Part shown: positions 1 through 7,615 of the stretch, one piece after another | Numbering within the stretch: the first letter of the stretch is position 1 | Layout of the letters: every line of letters starts with the position of its first letter | DNA from: Alphaproteobacteria bacterium | GTDB taxonomy: Bacteria > Pseudomonadota > Alphaproteobacteria > CACIAM-22H2 | Reading direction: 5' to 3' | Assembly: GCA_016793165.1 (NCBI GenBank) | Contig: JAEULA010000071.1 | Span: 62,001-126,000, forward strand | Length of the DNA stretch: 64,000 bases | Made by a program: the position numbers and the translations under genes | The notes under the pieces: model-generated | Told to the model about the DNA's origin: nothing | Databases searched by the model: none | The model's input: the letters and a program-made list of their open reading frames with translations, nothing else

Positions 1-802
1 CGGCGTCGAAGCCGTGCACGTGCTGCGGGCCGTTGTAGTCGATGCGGAACGATGCCACCTCGTCCGAGATCATGACGATGTCGTGCCGGTCGCAGACCTC
101 GCGCACCATCCTCAGGAACTCGGCGGTGGCGGGGACGAAGCCGATGCGCGGCGGGAGCGGATCGATGATCACCGCCGCCAGGCGGTCGGCGTTCAGCTCG
201 AGCAGGTGACGCGACCTCGCGACGTCGTTGTGCGGGATGACGACCACGTCGCGCATCACGTTCTCGGGCAGGCCACGCGTGTAGGGGGTTCGCGCGGGGG
301 CGTCGACGTCGCCCCAGTTCCCGGGATTGGCGTCGTGACTGACCTCGACGGGATCGAACATGCCGTGATACGCGCCCTCGCATTTCGCGATCATCGGCCG
401 GCCGTTGTGGGCGCGCGCCGCCTTGACCGCGACCATCACCGCCTCGGATCCGGAGTTGCAGAACCGGATCTGCTCGAAGCTCTTGACGCGGCCGCACAGC
501 AGCTCGGCGAGCATCACCTCGTTCTCGGTCGGCATCGCGAAGGAGAGGCCGCGCGCCGCCTGCTCCTGCACCGCCGCGACGATCTCGGGATGCGCGTGGC
601 CGTGGATCAGCGTCATGTAGTTGTTGAGGAAGTCGATCCGCTCGACGCCGTCGACGTCCCTGATCCGGCAGCCGGAGCCGGACGCCGCGTAGATCGGGTA
701 GGGCGCCTGCCAGGTCGTGAGCCGCGTCGATCCGCCCGCCATCACCTGCGACGCCCGCGCGTAGAGCTGCGCCGAACGCGAGCTCGGATCCGGATAGACC
801 AT
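1..802 (-). CDS. Class III (PLP) aminotransferase, glutamate-1-semialdehyde aminomutase-like, 3' part missing
   Basis: The 267 visible codons are the N-terminal two thirds of a class III, PLP-dependent aminotransferase; the gene runs off the left edge, so the PLP lysine is not seen. Recognisable are the family's start (SRSAQLYARASQVMAGGSTR), the substrate-channel stretch HGHAHPEIVAAVQEQAARG, the PLP-phosphate motif NSGSEAVMVAVKAAR, AYHG, and the late ISDEV motif whose aspartate contacts the PLP ring nitrogen. These fit the glutamate-1-semialdehyde mutase/omega-aminotransferase group. The ATG at 802 gives the family N-terminus directly. A 179-bp gap with a palindrome (877-888) separates it from the GntR gene upstream. 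The amino donor or acceptor cannot be named. Confidence 0.9.
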   Translation of the reverse strand, partial: MVYPDPSSRSAQLYARASQVMAGGSTRLTTWQAPYPIYAASGSGCRIRDVDGVERIDFLNNYMTLIHGHAHPEIVAAVQEQAARGLSFAMPTENEVMLAELLCGRVKSFEQIRFCNSGSEAVMVAVKAARAHNGRPMIAKCEGAYHGMFDPVEVSHDANPGNWGDVDAPARTPYTRGLPENVMRDVVVIPHNDVARSRHLLELNADRLAAVIIDPLPPRIGFVPATAEFLRMVREVCDRHDIVMISDEVASFRIDYNGPQHVHGFDA

Positions 803-876
803 GGCTTCATCCCCCGCTCGCAACGTTCCGTCACCCCGTCGACGGGCGCGGCCGCAGCCGCCGATGCACGCGCTAT

Positions 877-888
877 ATGTGATCACAT
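877..888. promoter_or_regulatory. Perfect 12-bp palindrome ATGTGATCACAT, candidate operator
   Basis: ATGTGATCACAT is a perfect dyad about 75 bp upstream of the aminotransferase start, in the short gap after the GntR gene. On the minus strand it is followed by an AT-rich TATAG stretch, rare in this GC-rich DNA, that could serve as a -10 element. GntR-family regulators bind short dyads of this size, so the adjacent GntR protein is the natural candidate. This is inference from position and symmetry. Confidence 0.4.
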
Positions 889-981
889 TATTCGCCGGCC
901 GCGCGCTCGCGCAAGCATCGCGGCGCGGCCGATGCGCATCGACCGCGCCCCGCCGCCGCGGCGCGCATGGCCCGCGGCCGG

Positions 982-1755
982 TCAGATGGCGGAGGCGAGG
1001 CGCGCGCGATAGGCCGGCGCCCGCGACAGCTCGATGATGTAGTCGAGCGCCGCGCCGATATCGCGCTCGAGCGCCGCGCGCGCGGCCTCCTCGTCCTTGC
1101 GTGCGATCGCGGCGAGGATCTTGCCGCGCAGCCGTCCGGCCTCGCGATCGGCATAGGCCGGGAACAGGTAGTTCACGTAGGGCGCGGTGCGCAGCCACAG
1201 GCTCTCGATCAGCGCGCCCAGGATCGGCTGGCGGGCCCCGTCGTAGATCATGAAGTGGAAGGCGCCGATCGCGCGGATGCGGAGCTTGACGTCGCCGTCG
1301 CGGCGCAGCGCGACGATCCGCGCCTCGGCGGCCTCGAGCGCGGCGACGTCGCGCTTGTCGAAGTTGCGCGTCGCCAGCGCCGTCGCGTGGCCCTCCAGCA
1401 TGACGCGCAGCGAGCGCAGCTCCTCGAGCCGCTCGGTGGAGAGCAGCGGCACGCGGATCAGGCGGTTGGGCAGGATCTCGATCGCTCCCTCCGCGGCCAG
1501 CCCGTGGAGCGCCTCGCGGATCGGCGTCGGGCTGATCCGGAGCGCGGTCGACAGGCCGCGGATCGTCACCTTCTGGCCGGGCTCGAACTGGCCGCTGCGC
1601 AGCGCCGCGCGCAGGGCCTCGCCGGCCTGTCCGCGCAGCGTTCGCGCATCGATGCGATCGAGATCGGGGATGCTCAGCGTCGTTCCGCCGGGAAGGGGTC
1701 CTGGTCGGCAGTCTAGTCGAATTCCGGCCGCGGCCGCAGCCGCGCGCGGGGTCAC
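982..1755 (-). CDS. GntR family transcriptional regulator (FadR/FCD type)
   Basis: DNA-binding regulator. An N-terminal winged helix-turn-helix is visible (ALRSGQFEPGQKVTIRGLS, then ISPTPIREALHGLAAEG), followed by an all-helical FCD-type effector domain (LRVMLEGHATALA, FHFMIYDGARQP, YVNYLFPAYADREAGR). No ATG lies near the expected N-terminus. The GTG at 1755 overlaps the TPP-enzyme stop by four bases (GTGA), implying translational coupling, but gives a 27-residue Ala/Pro/Gly-rich lead. A CTG at 1677 would start directly at the conserved region, so the start is uncertain. It probably controls the TPP-enzyme/aminotransferase segment; the ligand is unknown. Confidence 0.85.
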   Translation of the reverse strand: MTPRAAAAAAGIRLDCRPGPLPGGTTLSIPDLDRIDARTLRGQAGEALRAALRSGQFEPGQKVTIRGLSTALRISPTPIREALHGLAAEGAIEILPNRLIRVPLLSTERLEELRSLRVMLEGHATALATRNFDKRDVAALEAAEARIVALRRDGDVKLRIRAIGAFHFMIYDGARQPILGALIESLWLRTAPYVNYLFPAYADREAGRLRGKILAAIARKDEEAARAALERDIGAALDYIIELSRAPAYRARLASAI

Positions 1756-3464
1756 ACGAACTTCTCGATCGATCCGGCGAAGGACGTGATCGGCGGATAG
1801 GCGGCGGGGTCGGTCACCACGTCGATCAGCGACGGGACCTCGCACGCGATCGCGGCATCCAGCGCGGCCCCGATCCGCGCCGGGTCCTCGAGCCGCTCGC
1901 CGTGGCAGCCGCAGGCGCGCGCGATCAGCGCGTGGTCGACGCCGGCGAATGCGACGGCGTCGCTGTGCCGGCCGTAGCGCGAGAGCTCGGCATGCTTCTG
2001 GTAGCCGAGGATGCCGTTGTTGAGGACCATCGTGACGACGGGCAGGCCCATGCGCCTTGCCGTCTCGAGCTCCGCCCAGCAATGCGCGAAGCCGCCGTCG
2101 CCGGCGATGCAGAACACGCGCGCGTCGGGCGCCGCGACCTTGGCCCCCAGCGCCATCGGCAGGCCCCAGCCCAGGCCGGCGATGCCGCGCGGCGTGAGGA
2201 AGCGCTGGCCGGGCCGCTCGGCGCGCAGGTAGTTGGCGATCCAGATCGAGGCGTAGCTGGCGTCGGCGACCACGATGTCGTCCGGGCGCAGCCGGGCCGC
2301 GAGCTCGCGCATCAGACGCTCCGGGCGGATCGGGCTGGCGCCGGACTCGGTCACGGCTCGGGACTCGTCGGCATGCCGGGCGCGGCCCGCCGCGATCGCG
2401 GCCTCGACCGCGGGTCGAGCGCCGCGCCGCTTGCCGAGGTCGCGGGCGGACAGCGCGGCCGACAGCGCCTCGAGCGTGGCGCGCGCGTCGCCCACGAGGC
2501 GCAGCGCCTCGTAGTTGCGGCCGATCTCGAGCCCGTCGGCATCGATATGGATGTAGCGCGCGTCGCGCGGCAGCAGCTGCCAGGAATCGGTGCCGTTCTG
2601 GTTCGTCCGCGAGCCGACCAGCAGTACCACGTCGGCGCGCTCGACCAGCGGCCGCAGATGCCGCGCCATGCCGTTGGGCCCCATGTAGTAGCCGATCACG
2701 CCCAGCGACAGCGGGTCGGTCTCCGCGACCGCGCCCTTGCCCATCGTCGTCGTCGCCACCGGCAGGTGCGCGCGCGACTGCAGCGCCGCCAGCGCATCGC
2801 AGGCCCGGGAGAGATGGACGCCGCCGCCGGCGACCACGAGCGGGCGCTCGGCCTCCGCGAGCAGCCGTGCCGCGATGGCGACCTGCGCCGGATCCGCCAC
2901 GGGCCGGTCGAGCGGATAGGAGCCGAGCGCCGCGCCGCGCCGCGCGTCGACCGCGAGCGGCTCGTGGAACATGTCCGCCGGCACGATCAGGGCGACCGGT
3001 CCCGGACGGCCCGAGCATGCCGCAGTGAACGCCATGTCGACGTAGTCGGCGAGCCGGGACGAGTGGTCGACCCGCTTCACCCATTTCGTCACGCCGGCGA
3101 AAAGCGCGAGGTGGTCCAGCTCCTGGAAGGCGTTGCGCTCGCTGGAGTCGCGCGCGACGTCCTGGACGAGCGCGAGCACCGGGATCGAGGCCTTCAGCGC
3201 CTCTGCGAGCGGCGGCACGAGCAGGGTCGCCGCCGGGCCGTTCTGCGCGGTGACGACGCCGACGCGGCCGGAGATGCGCGCATAGCCGTCCGCCATCGCG
3301 CCGCCCGCATTCTCGGCGCGATAGGCGACCTGCTTGATGCCCCAGCTCGGCGCCGCGAGGTGGAAGGGCACGGGGATGCTCTGGCCGAAGGCGTGCGTGA
3401 CGCCGTGCCGGCGGAAGGCCGCGCAGATCGCGTCGGCCGCGGTGGAGTTCGCTCGCTCGGTCAT
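1752..3464 (-). CDS. Thiamine pyrophosphate-dependent enzyme, acetolactate synthase large-subunit-like
   Basis: A 570-residue protein with the three domains of the POX/AHAS family. The N-terminal pyrimidine-binding domain carries the cofactor-activating glutamate (YRAENAGGAMADGYAR, E51). A central Rossmann-like domain follows (PLVVAGGGVHLSRA). The C-terminal pyrophosphate domain holds the GDG...NN motif (IAGDGGFAHCWAELE, then VLNNGILGY). Such enzymes decarboxylate or ligate 2-oxo acids. Side-chain specificity cannot be assigned, and no small regulatory subunit is nearby, so biosynthetic acetolactate synthase is less likely than a catabolic role. The ATG at 3464 is followed directly by family sequence. 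The GntR gene overlaps its stop, and palindromic GGCATGCC sites fill the upstream gap. Confidence 0.9.
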   Translation of the reverse strand: MTERANSTAADAICAAFRRHGVTHAFGQSIPVPFHLAAPSWGIKQVAYRAENAGGAMADGYARISGRVGVVTAQNGPAATLLVPPLAEALKASIPVLALVQDVARDSSERNAFQELDHLALFAGVTKWVKRVDHSSRLADYVDMAFTAACSGRPGPVALIVPADMFHEPLAVDARRGAALGSYPLDRPVADPAQVAIAARLLAEAERPLVVAGGGVHLSRACDALAALQSRAHLPVATTTMGKGAVAETDPLSLGVIGYYMGPNGMARHLRPLVERADVVLLVGSRTNQNGTDSWQLLPRDARYIHIDADGLEIGRNYEALRLVGDARATLEALSAALSARDLGKRRGARPAVEAAIAAGRARHADESRAVTESGASPIRPERLMRELAARLRPDDIVVADASYASIWIANYLRAERPGQRFLTPRGIAGLGWGLPMALGAKVAAPDARVFCIAGDGGFAHCWAELETARRMGLPVVTMVLNNGILGYQKHAELSRYGRHSDAVAFAGVDHALIARACGCHGERLEDPARIGAALDAAIACEVPSLIDVVTDPAAYPPITSFAGSIEKFV

Positions 3465-3513
3465 CTGTCTGTCGCCTCGTCCCTGCTGCGTCCGGTCGCC
3501 ATCTCGCGGTCCT

Positions 3514-3628
3514 GCATGCCGGGCGGGGCCCCGTCCAGGCGCCGGCTCATGGACGTCGTGCGCCCGGCATGCCGCATCCGGGGATCGGCCCGGAACCGGT
3601 CGTGCTGGCATGCCGTTCCTGGCATGCC
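3514..3628. promoter_or_regulatory. Cluster of GGCATGCC palindromes upstream of the TPP-enzyme gene
   Basis: The 184-bp gap between the ABC ATPase stop and the TPP-enzyme start contains GCATGC at 3514-3519 and GGCATGCC at 3566-3573, 3607-3614 and 3621-3628. The last two are 14 bp apart inside a direct repeat, CTGGCATGCCGT. This is the likely promoter region of the TPP enzyme/GntR/aminotransferase segment, and the sites look like a multi-site operator. Protein partner unknown. Confidence 0.4.
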
Positions 3629-3648
3629 GTGCCGCGCTCCGACGATGG

Positions 3649-4623
3649 TCATGCGCCCGGGAAGAAGCACGCGGCCCGGGTGCCGGCGCCGGGCGCGAGC
3701 GCCGGCTCCTCGGCCGCGCAGCGCGGCTGGACCTTCGGGCAGCGGGTGCGGAAGCGGCAGCCGCTCGGCAGATTGGCGGGATCGGGCGGCTCGCCGGTGA
3801 GCGCGAAGGCGGCCGCGATGCGCGCACCGCCGATGCGCGGCGTCGCGGCGAGGAGCGAGCGCGTGTACGGGTGCTGGGGCGCGTCGAAGATCGCCGCGGT
3901 CGGGCCGATCTCCACGAGCTTCCCGAGATACATGACCGCGACGCGGTCGCACATCGTGCGCACGACGGCGAGATCGTGGCTGACGAGGATGTAGGTGAGA
4001 TTGAACTGCCGCTGCAGGTCTCGGAACAACGTCAGCACCGTCGCCTGCACCGAGACGTCGAGCCCCGAGGTCGGCTCGTCGAGCACGACCACCTTCGGGC
4101 GCAGCGTGAGGATGCGCGCGAGGCCGACGCGGCGCTGCTGCCCGCCCGAGATCTCGTGCGGGTAGAGGTCGAGATGCGTCTCGGGCAGGCCGACGAGGCG
4201 GACGATCTCGCGGACCTGCGCATCGCGCTCCGCGCGCGGCATGTTGCCGTGGACGATCAGCGGCTCGTGCAGCGAGTCCCGGATCTTCCAGCGCGGGTCG
4301 AGCGAGGCGCCAGGGTCCTGGTAGGCGTACTGCACCTTCGCGCGCATGGCGTTGTCGCGCCTGAAACCGCCGCCCGCGATGATCTCGCCCTCGAAACGGA
4401 CCTCGCCGGCGCTCGGCTCGTGGATCCCCATGATGGTCTTGCCGAGCGTCGACTTGCCGCAGCCGGACTCCCCGACCAGCCCGAGGACCTCGCCGGGCGC
4501 GAGCGCGAACGACACGTCGTCGACCGCGCGCAGCCTCGCCTTCACGCGGCCGAACGCGCCCTGGACCGGAAAGATCTTGGAGAGGTTGCGGACCTCGAGG
4601 ATTGGCGGCGCGGGGTCAGCCAT
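3649..4623 (-). CDS. Peptide-type ABC transporter ATP-binding protein (DppF/OppF-like)
   Basis: A 324-residue ATPase of a dipeptide/oligopeptide-type importer, acting at the inner face of the membrane. Motifs in order: Walker A GESGCGKSTLGK (about residues 52-63), Q-loop YQDPGASLDP, signature ISGGQQRRVGLAR, Walker B VVVLDEPTSGLD and H-loop VSHDLAVV. The C-terminus has the oligopeptide-transporter extension with CRFRTRCP and later cysteines, the usual iron-sulfur-type motif of this subfamily. Its start overlaps the upstream ATPase stop by eight bases, so it is the last gene of the permease/ATPase set. The substrate is probably the lactam or peptide-like compound of this locus. Confidence 0.95.
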   Translation of the reverse strand: MADPAPPILEVRNLSKIFPVQGAFGRVKARLRAVDDVSFALAPGEVLGLVGESGCGKSTLGKTIMGIHEPSAGEVRFEGEIIAGGGFRRDNAMRAKVQYAYQDPGASLDPRWKIRDSLHEPLIVHGNMPRAERDAQVREIVRLVGLPETHLDLYPHEISGGQQRRVGLARILTLRPKVVVLDEPTSGLDVSVQATVLTLFRDLQRQFNLTYILVSHDLAVVRTMCDRVAVMYLGKLVEIGPTAAIFDAPQHPYTRSLLAATPRIGGARIAAAFALTGEPPDPANLPSGCRFRTRCPKVQPRCAAEEPALAPGAGTRAACFFPGA

Positions 4624-5596
4624 GGCCGGCCTCGCTCGGGTTGTGGCAGGCCAACCGGTGGCCGCCGACCGGTCCGGCGAAGGCCGGTCGGTGCGCGCGG
4701 CAGGTGTCGAGGGCGCGCCCGCAACGCGGATTGAACCGGCATCCCTGCGGCGGCGTGATCAGGCTGGGCACCTCGCCGGGAATGCCCTGCAGCCGGCCGC
4801 TGCCGTCGAGCAGGCTGGCGAGCAGCGCCGTGGTATAGGGATGGCGCGGCCGCTCGAAGAAGTCCTTCACCGGCGCGGCCTCGGCGTTCTGGCCGGCATA
4901 CATGACCGCGATGGAATCGCAGATCTCGTAGGCGGCGCCGAGGTCGTGGGTGGTGAAGAGCACGGCGCAGCCGCGCTCGTTGGCGAGGCGGCGCAGCAGG
5001 CCGAGGATCTGCGCCTGGATCGTCACGTCCAGCGCCGTGGTCGGCTCGTCGGCGACGATCAGCTTGGGATTGGGCAGCAGCGCCATCGCGATCATCAGGC
5101 GCTGGCGCTGGCCGCCGGAGACCTCGTGCGGATACTTGGCGAGGATCTGGCGCGGCTGCGGCAGCTGGACCGCGTCGAGCAGCTCGAGCGTGCGCGCGAG
5201 GCGCTGCGGCTTCGTCAGCTCGGGGCACTTGAACCGCGCGAGGTCGGCGATCTGGCCGCCGATCGTGAACAGCGGATTGAACGACGTGAAGGGATCCTGC
5301 GGGATCAGGGTGATCGCGCGGCCGCGGATGGTCTGCGCCGCCTCCTGCTCGGCCATCGCCATCAGGTCCCGGCCGCCGAAGCGGATCGCGCCGCCATGCA
5401 GCTCGATGCCGCCGCGCGGCAGGGCGCCGAGGATGGCGCGGCCGAGGGTGGACTTGCCGCAGCCGGACTCGCCGACAAGGCCGACGATCTCGCCCGCCGC
5501 GATCGCCAGGTTGACGCCGTCGAGCACGCGCACGAGGCCCGCCTCGACCCGGTAGCTCAGCGAGAGCTCCTCGACGGTGAGCAGGGGCTCAGCCAC
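4616..5596 (-). CDS. Peptide-type ABC transporter ATP-binding protein (DppD/OppD-like)
   Basis: A 326-residue partner ATPase of the same importer. Walker A GESGCGKSTLGRAILG (about residues 41-56), Q-loop PQDPFTSFNPL, signature VSGGQRQRLMIAMAL, Walker B IVADEPTTALD and H-loop TTHDLGAAYEICD are intact. The C-terminal oligopeptide-importer extension has CRFNPRCGRALDTC. The start overlaps the DppC-like permease stop by eight bases and its own stop overlaps the next ATPase, so the four core components are translationally coupled. Confidence 0.95.
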   Translation of the reverse strand: MAEPLLTVEELSLSYRVEAGLVRVLDGVNLAIAAGEIVGLVGESGCGKSTLGRAILGALPRGGIELHGGAIRFGGRDLMAMAEQEAAQTIRGRAITLIPQDPFTSFNPLFTIGGQIADLARFKCPELTKPQRLARTLELLDAVQLPQPRQILAKYPHEVSGGQRQRLMIAMALLPNPKLIVADEPTTALDVTIQAQILGLLRRLANERGCAVLFTTHDLGAAYEICDSIAVMYAGQNAEAAPVKDFFERPRHPYTTALLASLLDGSGRLQGIPGEVPSLITPPQGCRFNPRCGRALDTCRAHRPAFAGPVGGHRLACHNPSEAGHG

Positions 5597-6455
5597 GACG
5601 CGCTCCGCCGCGGCGTATCCGCGGGTCGAGGATGTCGCGCAGCCCGTCGCCGAGCAGGTTGAAGCCCATCACGACGAAGAAGATCGCGAACCCGGGGCAG
5701 GTCACGTACCACCAGGCGTCGGGCAGGAACTCGCGCGCCTCGTTGATCATGCGTCCCCATTCCGGCGTCGTCGGCGGCGCGCCGAGGCCCAGGAACCCCA
5801 GCACCGCGGCGTTGAGGATCGTGACGCCCATGCCGATGGAGGTGCGCACGATCAGCGGCGAGGCGATGTTGGGCAGGACGTGGAGAAGCATCACGCGCGG
5901 GCCCGAGCAGCCCAGCGCGACGGCGCTCTCGATGAAGACCTCGTTCTTGATCGATCGCGTCTCGGCATAGGCGAGGCGCGCCCAGAACGGCCAGAACGAG
6001 GCCGCGAGCGAGAGCACCACGTTCTCGATCGACGGCCCGAGCGTCTGGGAGATCGCGATCGCGAGGACGATCTGCGGCACCGACAGGAAGATCTCGGCGA
6101 TGCGCATGAGCATCTCGGAGAACCAGCCGCGGTAGTAGCCGGCGATCACGCCGATCGGGATGCCGACGATGCAGGCGGCGCCGACGGCGATGATGCAGAT
6201 CGTCAGCGTCGTGCGGGCGCCGAAGAGCATGCGCGAGAGGAGGTCGCTGCCCATGCGATCGGTGCCGAACGGGTTGAACCAGCTCGGCGGCTTGAGCCGG
6301 TTCGCGGTGTGGAAGTCGTAGATGTCGTTGGGATGCGGCGCGAGCACCGGCGCGAAGACGGCGCAGAACACGAGGCCGAGCACGATCGCGGCGCCGAGGA
6401 ACGACGCCCGGTCGCGCAGGAACCGGCGCAGCACCACGAGACCGCCGCCGCTCAT
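5589..6455 (-). CDS. Peptide-type ABC transporter permease (DppC-like)
   Basis: A 288-residue inner-membrane permease. The N-terminal OppC-type segment (FLRDRASFLGAAIVLGLVF) is followed by the family's HPNDIYDF and FGTDRMGSDLLSRMLFGART signatures. About six membrane segments follow, and the ATPase-contacting EAA loop is in ESAVALGCSGPRVMLLHVLP. The ATG at 6455 overlaps the upstream permease stop (ATGA). The open frame continues far upstream, but that part is out-of-frame shadow of the DppB-like gene. Confidence 0.95.
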   Translation of the reverse strand: MSGGGLVVLRRFLRDRASFLGAAIVLGLVFCAVFAPVLAPHPNDIYDFHTANRLKPPSWFNPFGTDRMGSDLLSRMLFGARTTLTICIIAVGAACIVGIPIGVIAGYYRGWFSEMLMRIAEIFLSVPQIVLAIAISQTLGPSIENVVLSLAASFWPFWARLAYAETRSIKNEVFIESAVALGCSGPRVMLLHVLPNIASPLIVRTSIGMGVTILNAAVLGFLGLGAPPTTPEWGRMINEAREFLPDAWWYVTCPGFAIFFVVMGFNLLGDGLRDILDPRIRRGGARRG

Positions 6456-7459
6456 CGCACGATCCGCGGGTCGACGAAGGTGTGGACGAGGTCGACCACC
6501 AGGTTGACCACGATGAAGATGATGCCGGCCCAGATCGTGAATCCGATGATGCCGTTGTAGTCGGAGCGCAGGATCGAGTTGACAGCGAAGAGTCCGATGC
6601 CGGGCCAGTCGAACACGGTCTCGACGACGATCGCCCCGGCGAGGACGTAGACTCCGAAGATCAGCCCGATCTGCGTGATCGTCGCGGTCATCGCGGCGCG
6701 CAGGACGTATTTCCAGATGATCGTGCGCGCCGGATAGCCCATCGCGCGCTGGTAGAGGACGTGATTGGAGTTGATGACCTCGAGCACGCCGGCGCGCGTC
6801 AGGCGGACGAGCTGCGCGGCGGCGGGCATCGCCAGCGTCAGCGTCGGCAGCGCGAGATGCCGCAGCACGTCGCCCAGGGCCTCGAGGTCGCCGGCCACGA
6901 TCGAATCGACGATGAGGAAACCCGACCAGCTGTCGGGCGGGAAACCCGAGAGCCGGCCCGACAGCGGCGTCCAGGCCAGCTTCATCGAGAACAGCAGCTG
7001 CAGCTCCATCGCCAGCCAGAAGCTGGCGATCGCGAGGCCGGAGACCGAGATCACGCGCACGACGTGGTCGAGGGGCGTGTTGCGGTAGAGCGCGCTGACG
7101 ACGCCGAGCGGCACGCCGATCAGCACCGCGAGCAGGACCGCCGAGATGCCGAGCTCGAGCGTCGCGGGGAGCCGGTTCATCAGGTCCTCGACGATCGGCC
7201 GCTGGCTGAACAGGCTCATGCCGAGGTCGCCCTGGACGACCTGGCCCAGGTAGCGGAGGAACTGCACCCACAGCGGCTGGTCGAAGCCGAGCTTCACGCG
7301 CAGCAGCTCGATCTGCTCCGCGGTCGCCTGCTCGCCCGCGATGACCTTCACCGGATCCGCCGGGATGATGTGCGAGATCGTGAAGACGAGCGCGATCAGG
7401 CCGAACAGCGTCGGCACGAACCACAGCAGGCGCGAGAAGATGAGGGCGAGGCGTTTCAT
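6452..7459 (-). CDS. Peptide-type ABC transporter permease (DppB-like)
   Basis: A 335-residue inner-membrane permease with the standard DppB layout: an N-terminal membrane anchor (RLLWFVPTLFGLIALVFTIS), the periplasmic LGFDQPLWVQFLRYLGQ motif, then five more membrane segments and an EAA loop (YQRAMGYPARTIIWKYVLR). Length and architecture match full-length family members. It opens the permease/ATPase block and lies 156 bp downstream of the second binding-protein gene. That gap holds a large inverted repeat likely to lower expression of the membrane components relative to the binding proteins. Confidence 0.95.
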   Translation of the reverse strand: MKRLALIFSRLLWFVPTLFGLIALVFTISHIIPADPVKVIAGEQATAEQIELLRVKLGFDQPLWVQFLRYLGQVVQGDLGMSLFSQRPIVEDLMNRLPATLELGISAVLLAVLIGVPLGVVSALYRNTPLDHVVRVISVSGLAIASFWLAMELQLLFSMKLAWTPLSGRLSGFPPDSWSGFLIVDSIVAGDLEALGDVLRHLALPTLTLAMPAAAQLVRLTRAGVLEVINSNHVLYQRAMGYPARTIIWKYVLRAAMTATITQIGLIFGVYVLAGAIVVETVFDWPGIGLFAVNSILRSDYNGIIGFTIWAGIIFIVVNLVVDLVHTFVDPRIVR

Positions 7460-7481
7460 CTGTAGCGGAAGGTGCGTGGAA

Positions 7482-7593
7482 GCCCCCGCCCCGACCCTCG
7501 CCCGGTCGCTAAGCTCCGGTGGCGGGGGCCACGTCCCGCATGGGCGGAACGCGCTCCCTCCCCCCAGCCCAGGGCTGCGGGGGAGGGTCGGGG
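7482..7593. repeat. REP-like inverted repeat between binding protein and permease genes
   Basis: CCCCGACCCTC at 7489-7499 is perfectly inverted as GAGGGTCGGGG at 7583-7593. Inside lies a second hairpin, AGCCC-A-GGGCT, flanked by C-rich and G-rich arms (about 7551-7588). Read on the minus strand it begins CCTCACCCCGACCCTCCCCC, which resembles the dispersed CCCTCACCC...CCCTC repeats common between proteobacterial genes. It probably folds in the mRNA and acts as a 3' stabiliser or partial terminator. Confidence 0.55.
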
Positions 7594-7615
7594 TGAGGCG
7601 CGGTGCGGCAAGCCG

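Noticed and set aside
1902..3800. A 632-codon plus-strand open frame
   Set aside because: Antisense shadow of the TPP-enzyme gene, caused by high GC at third positions; composition is extreme in Arg, Ala and Val.
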